Shown here one piece after another: positions 60,242 through 64,000 of a stretch of DNA of 64,000 bases. Origin of the DNA: Burkholderiales bacterium (GTDB taxonomy: Bacteria > Pseudomonadota > Gammaproteobacteria > Burkholderiales > Burkholderiaceae_E). The translations under genes and the position numbers were made by a program. Position 1 is the stretch's first letter; each line of letters opens with the position of its first letter. The stretch covers positions 1-64,000 of the forward strand of contig JAPLQE010000051.1 in the NCBI GenBank assembly GCA_026399835.1. The letters run 5' to 3'. The notes below the pieces were generated by a model. That model searched no databases. It was not told the DNA's origin and saw nothing but the letters and a program-made list of their open reading frames with translations.

Positions 60242-61162
60242 ATGAAGGCAGGCAGCATCCTCGAGACGATCGGCCGCTCGCCGCACGTCCGCATCAACCG
60301 GCTGTTCGGCGACGCCGAGGTCTGGATCAAGTCCGAGCGCTCGAACCCCGGCGGCTCGATCAAGGACCGCATCGCGCTGGCGATGGTCGAGGACGCCGAG
60401 CGCACCGGAAAGCTCAAGCCCGGCGGCACGATCATCGAGCCGACCTCCGGGAACACCGGCGTGGGCCTGGCCATCGTCGCGGCGGTCAAGGGCTATCCGC
60501 TGGTGCTGGTGATGCCCGACAGCATGTCGGTCGAGCGCCGCCGCCTGATGCTCGCCTACGGCGCGCGCTTCGTGCTGACCCCGCGCGAGAAGGGGATGAA
60601 GGGCTCGATCGCGCGCGCGCTGGAGCTCGCCGCCGAGACGCCCGGCGCGTGGATCCCGCAGCAGTTCGAGAACCCGGCCAACATCGACGCGCACGTGCGC
60701 TTCACCGGCCCGGAGATCCTCGCGGACTTTCCCGACGGGCTGGACGCGATGATCACCGGCGTCGGCACCGGCGGCCATCTGACGGGCGCGGCGCGCGTGC
60801 TGAAGGCCGCCTGGCCGAAGCTCAAGGTGTTCGCGGTCGAGCCGGCCGCCTCGCCGGTGATCTCCGGCGGCGCGCCGTCGCCGCATCCGATCCAGGGCAT
60901 CGGCGCGGGCTTCGTGCCGGCCAATCTCGACGTGTCGCTGCTCGACGGCGTGATCACCGTCGAGGCCGAGGAGGCGCGCGAGTACGCGCGCCGCTCGGCA
61001 CGCGAGGAGGGCATGCTGGTCGGCATCTCGTCGGGCGCGACACTCGCCGCGATCGCGAAGAAGCTGCCCGAGCTGGGCCGCGGGGCGCGCGTGCTCGGCT
61101 TCAACTACGACACCGGCGAGCGTTACCTGTCGGTCGAGGGCTTCCTGCCGACCGAGGGCTGA
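60242..61162 (+). CDS. cysK: cysteine synthase A
   Basis: O-acetylserine sulfhydrylase of 306 residues. The PLP-lysine is in [14 protein letters not shown], the substrate loop is [11 protein letters not shown], the phosphate-binding loop is [10 protein letters not shown], and a serine contacts PLP in [10 protein letters not shown]. The C-terminal ERYLSVEGF is typical. It makes cysteine from O-acetylserine and sulfide. With metY downstream it forms a sulfur-assimilation group. No riboswitch was visible upstream. Confidence 0.94.
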   Translation: MKAGSILETIGRSPHVRINRLFGDAEVWIKSERSNPGGSIKDRIALAMVEDAERTGKLKPGGTIIEPTSGNTGVGLAIVAAVKGYPLVLVMPDSMSVERRRLMLAYGARFVLTPREKGMKGSIARALELAAETPGAWIPQQFENPANIDAHVRFTGPEILADFPDGLDAMITGVGTGGHLTGAARVLKAAWPKLKVFAVEPAASPVISGGAPSPHPIQGIGAGFVPANLDVSLLDGVITVEAEEAREYARRSAREEGMLVGISSGATLAAIAKKLPELGRGARVLGFNYDTGERYLSVEGFLPTEG

Positions 61163-61254
61163 ACCTTGCGGCGGGCCGCCCGCGGCCCGTCCGTCGCTTG
61201 CGCCGCTTCCCGCCGGCGCAGACACTGTCCGCTCACCTGCGCACTGCCGCCCCG

Positions 61255-61740
61255 ATGGACGACCTCGACACCCTGCGCCGCATCCTCGCCACGCACCGCA
61301 CGATCGCGGTGGTCGGGCTGTCCGCCGACTGGTTCCGCCCGAGCTACTTCGCCGCGAAGTACATGCTCGACCACGGCTACACGGTGATCCCCGTCAATCC
61401 GAAGTACCCGGAGATCCTCGGATGCAAGGCCTATGCGTCGCTCGGCGAGATCCCGGTCCGGGTCGACATGGTCGACGTCTTCAGGAAGCCCGCCGACGTG
61501 CTGCCGATCGCCCGCGAGGCGATCGCGATCGGCGCCCGCTGCCTGTGGCAGCAGCTCGGCGTGAAGAACCTCGAGGCCGATGCGCTCGCGCGCGCGGCCG
61601 GCCTGGACTCGGTGATGGACCGCTGCGTGAAGATCGAGCACGGGCGCCTGTTCGGCGGCCTGGGCTGGGCGGGCGTGGACACGAAGGTGATCTCGGCCAA
61701 GCGCCCGCGCTGGAACGGCATCCTGCCGCCGGCGGCCTGA
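61255..61740 (+). CDS. CoA-binding domain protein (YccU-like)
   Basis: 161-residue single-domain Rossmann protein: [48 protein letters not shown] and [20 protein letters not shown]. Members bind coenzyme A and may act as a CoA-thiol antioxidant factor. It sits between cysK and metY with modest gaps, so a common transcript is likely. Confidence 0.9.
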   Translation: MDDLDTLRRILATHRTIAVVGLSADWFRPSYFAAKYMLDHGYTVIPVNPKYPEILGCKAYASLGEIPVRVDMVDVFRKPADVLPIAREAIAIGARCLWQQLGVKNLEADALARAAGLDSVMDRCVKIEHGRLFGGLGWAGVDTKVISAKRPRWNGILPPAA

Positions 61741-61804
61741 GCCCGAGCGCTGCGGTACCCTTGCCGCTCCGCGCCGAGACCCGCACGCCGACCCCCCGCC
61801 CGCC

Positions 61805-63103
61805 ATGACCGACCGCGCCTTCGGCATCGAGACGCTCTGCCTGCACGCCGGCCAGATCCCGGACGCCGAGACCGGTGCGCGGGCCACGCCGATCTACCAG
61901 ACCGCGGCCTACGTGTTCGACTCGGCCGAGCATGCGTCCTCGCTGTTCGACCTGCAGACCTTCGGCAACGTCTACAGCCGCCTCGGCAACCCGACCGTCG
62001 CGGTGCTCGAGCAGCGCATCGCCGCGCTCGAGGGCGGGCGCGCGGCGCTCGCCACCGCCAGCGGCATGGCCGCCGAGATGGTCGCCATGCTCACGCTGTG
62101 CCGGCAGGGCGACCACATCGTCGCGGCCAACACGCTGTACGGCGGCACGGTCTCGCAGTTCTCGGTGACCTTCGCGCGCTTCGGCATCTCGTGCACCTTC
62201 GTCGAGCCCGACGAGCCGGCGAACTTCCGCGCCGCGATGCGACCCGAGACGCGCGCCGTGTTCGTCGAGACGATCGCCAATCCGCGCCTGAACGTGATCG
62301 ACCTCGAGGCGGTGGCCGAGATCGCGCATGCGCACGGCGTGCCGCTGGTCGTCGACAACACGCTGGCCTCGCCCTACCTGTGCCGGCCGATCGACCACGG
62401 GGCCGACCTCGTCGTCCACTCGGTCACCAAGTACCTCGGCGGGCACGGCACCACCCTCGGCGGCGCCATCGTCGAGGCCGGGCGCTTCCCGTGGGACAAC
62501 GGCAAGTTCCCCGAGATGGTCGAGCCCAGCAAGGGCTATCACGGCGTGCGCTTCTTCGAGACCTTCGGCGACTTCGCGTTCACGATGCGCGCCCGCATGG
62601 AGACCGCGCGCACGCTCGGACCCACGCTCGCGCCGCTGTCGGCCTTCCTGCTGCTGCAGGGCATCGAGACGCTGCCGGTGCGCATGGACCGTCACGTCGG
62701 CAACGCGATGCGCGTCGCGGACTTCCTGCGCGCGCATCCGCGCGTGGCCTGGGTCAACTACCCCGGCCTCGCCGACAGCCCGTACCACGCGCTCGCGAAG
62801 CGCTACCTGCCGCGCGGCGCCGGCGGCATCCTCACCTTCGGCGTGAAGCCCGGCGCCGAGGGCGACGCCCGGCGGGCCGGCGAGCGCTTCATCGACGGCT
62901 GCACCTTCCTGTCCCACCTGGCCAACGTCGGCGACGCGCGCACGCTGGTGATCCACCCGGGCTCGACCACGCACCGCCAGCTCTCCGAGGCCGAACAGCG
63001 TGCCGCCGGGGTATCCTCCGACCTCGTACGGCTGTCCGTGGGGCTGGAGTCGGTGGACGATATCCTCTGGGACCTCGACCGGGCACTCGCCGCCACGGCC
63101 TGA
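61805..63103 (+). CDS. metY: O-acetylhomoserine sulfhydrylase (MetY/MetZ type)
   Basis: 432-residue Cys/Met-metabolism PLP enzyme. Conserved parts are ETLCLHAGQIPD, YSRLGNPTVAVLEQRIAALEGG, the tetrapyridine region ANTLYGGTVSQF, and the PLP-lysine in VHSVTKYLGGHGT. It forms homocysteine from O-acetylhomoserine and sulfide, bypassing transsulfuration. The length is that of MetY, with an insertion before the C-terminal domain. It follows the CoA-binding gene after 64 bases. Confidence 0.92.
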   Translation: MTDRAFGIETLCLHAGQIPDAETGARATPIYQTAAYVFDSAEHASSLFDLQTFGNVYSRLGNPTVAVLEQRIAALEGGRAALATASGMAAEMVAMLTLCRQGDHIVAANTLYGGTVSQFSVTFARFGISCTFVEPDEPANFRAAMRPETRAVFVETIANPRLNVIDLEAVAEIAHAHGVPLVVDNTLASPYLCRPIDHGADLVVHSVTKYLGGHGTTLGGAIVEAGRFPWDNGKFPEMVEPSKGYHGVRFFETFGDFAFTMRARMETARTLGPTLAPLSAFLLLQGIETLPVRMDRHVGNAMRVADFLRAHPRVAWVNYPGLADSPYHALAKRYLPRGAGGILTFGVKPGAEGDARRAGERFIDGCTFLSHLANVGDARTLVIHPGSTTHRQLSEAEQRAAGVSSDLVRLSVGLESVDDILWDLDRALAATA

Positions 63104-63167
63104 ACCGCCCTCGACCTCCCCCTCGCGCCGCGATCCCGCCCCGCGCCGACCCTCTCCGGACATCCCG

Positions 63168-63923
63168 ATGCTCGAGCTCCTGACCGACCCGCAGGTGTGG
63201 ATCGCCTTTCTGACGCTGACCATGCTCGAGCTGGTGCTCGGCATCGACAACATCATCTTCATCTCGATCCTGGTGGACAAGCTGCCGCCCGAGCAGCGCG
63301 AGTTCGCCCGCAAGATCGGCCTGTCGATGGCGATGTTCATGCGGATCGGGCTGCTGCTGGTGCTCGCCTGGATCGTCGGTCTGGTCGAGCCGCTGTTCAC
63401 CGTGCTGGGCCAGGAGATCTCCGGGCGCGACCTGATCCTGATCCTCGGCGGCCTGTTCCTCGTCTACAAGTCCACGACCGAGATCCACGGCTCGATGGAA
63501 GGCGAGGAGGGCACGACCGCCTCGGCGGTCAAGGCGACCTTCACCGCGGTCATCCTGCAGATCATGGTCGTCGACCTGGTGTTCTCGCTCGACTCCATCA
63601 TCACCGCGGTCGGCATGGTCGACGACGTGCGCGTCATGATCGCGGCAGTCGTCGCCTCGGTCGGACTGATGATGCTGTTCGCCGGCGCGATCGGCCGCTT
63701 CGTGTCGGCCCATCCGACCATCAAGATGCTCGCGCTGTCGTTCCTGGTGGTGGTGGGCGTGGTGCTGATCGCCGAGGGCTTCGACAACCACATCCCCAAG
63801 GGCTACATCTACTTCGCGATGGCCTTCTCGCTGGGCGTCGAGGTGCTGAACATCAACGCCCGCAAGCGCGCCAAGCGGGTGGTCGACCTGCACAGCCCGT
63901 ACCGGCAGCCCGGCGAGCACTGA
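63168..63923 (+). CDS. TerC family integral membrane protein
   Basis: 251 residues with about seven helices. Two metal-site motifs, ELVLGIDNIIFISIL near residue 20 and VDLVFSLDSIITAVGM near 135, carry the conserved Asp residues of the TerC/Alx family. The family exports manganese or supports metal loading of exoenzymes. The start is at the ATG of MLELLTDPQV. An open frame upstream overlaps metY and is not conserved. Confidence 0.92.
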   Translation: MLELLTDPQVWIAFLTLTMLELVLGIDNIIFISILVDKLPPEQREFARKIGLSMAMFMRIGLLLVLAWIVGLVEPLFTVLGQEISGRDLILILGGLFLVYKSTTEIHGSMEGEEGTTASAVKATFTAVILQIMVVDLVFSLDSIITAVGMVDDVRVMIAAVVASVGLMMLFAGAIGRFVSAHPTIKMLALSFLVVVGVVLIAEGFDNHIPKGYIYFAMAFSLGVEVLNINARKRAKRVVDLHSPYRQPGEH

Positions 63924-63953
63924 GCGTCGCCTTCGTGAAGAAGTTCGAGGGCG

Positions 63954-63986
63954 CCCGGCGGGACCTGTAACAGGGGCTACGCCGGG
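63954..63986 (+). other. nested inverted repeats after the terC-like gene
   Basis: An outer pair CCCGGCG/CGCCGGG encloses an inner CCTGT/ACAGG hairpin with a one-base loop. It lies 30 bases after the stop at the window edge. No T run is present. Possible 3'-end structure; the downstream sequence is not visible. Confidence 0.3.
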
Positions 63987-64000
63987 TAATGCGGCTCGCC

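Overview
The window is very GC-rich (about 70% G+C) and densely coded. It looks like a chromosome segment of a betaproteobacterium of the order Burkholderiales. The reasons are the gene order dacA - D-amino-acid transaminase - DUF493 - lipB - lipA, a PhaM-type PHA granule protein, a stand-alone biotin ligase, and heavy use of translational coupling (ATGA/GTGA stop-start overlaps). No rRNA, tRNA, CRISPR array or intact insertion sequence was seen.

Layout. 1-5.4 kb: end of a thioredoxin-like gene, then the lipoate/cell-wall block on the minus strand, interrupted by an arginase gene on the plus strand. 5.5-9.1 kb: small housekeeping genes and birA. 9.1-17.7 kb: peptide/opine-type ABC transport. 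This part has an orphan substrate-binding protein behind a consensus sigma-54 promoter and a complete SBP-permease-permease-fused ATPase operon followed by an antiporter. 17.8-36.8 kb: catabolic genes (two amidases, an M81/MlrC peptidase, two TauD/TfdA dioxygenases, two related PLP aminotransferases, an acyl-CoA dehydrogenase, RidA, exporters) and a decayed haloacetate dehalogenase. 36.8-40.4 kb: an acyl-CoA ligase followed by a scar. The scar holds a histidine-phosphatase remnant, a lower-GC tandem gene family of unknown function with flanking direct repeats, and a second, degenerate piece of acyl-CoA ligase. 40.4-44 kb: type I pantothenate kinase, a SPOR protein, an amidotransferase and a diiron protein.

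44.1-55.7 kb is the most coherent system. A divergent cluster is centred on a MerR-type regulator with the Wx9EH and ExHxxG motifs of B12-dependent photoreceptors (LitR/CarH). Rightwards it is coupled to a DUF2256 protein and an iron-sulfur photolyase. Leftwards, a glutathione peroxidase, FolE2 and an eight-gene membrane-lipid operon (FAD oxidoreductase, DUF1365, cyclopropane synthase, chalcone-isomerase-like protein, MFS carrier, DUF3833 lipoprotein, SDR, NTF2-like) follow on one strand with mostly overlapping genes. The short divergent region carries two inverted repeats of a TTGTCC(A/T)-type sequence, the likely operators. I read this as a light/singlet-oxygen protection regulon in a non-phototroph.

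55.8-64 kb: a small hypothetical gene, a frameshifted FIST gene coupled to phaM, a glyoxylate reductase, an enoyl-CoA hydratase, a sulfur-assimilation group (cysK, CoA-binding protein, metY) and a TerC-family membrane protein.
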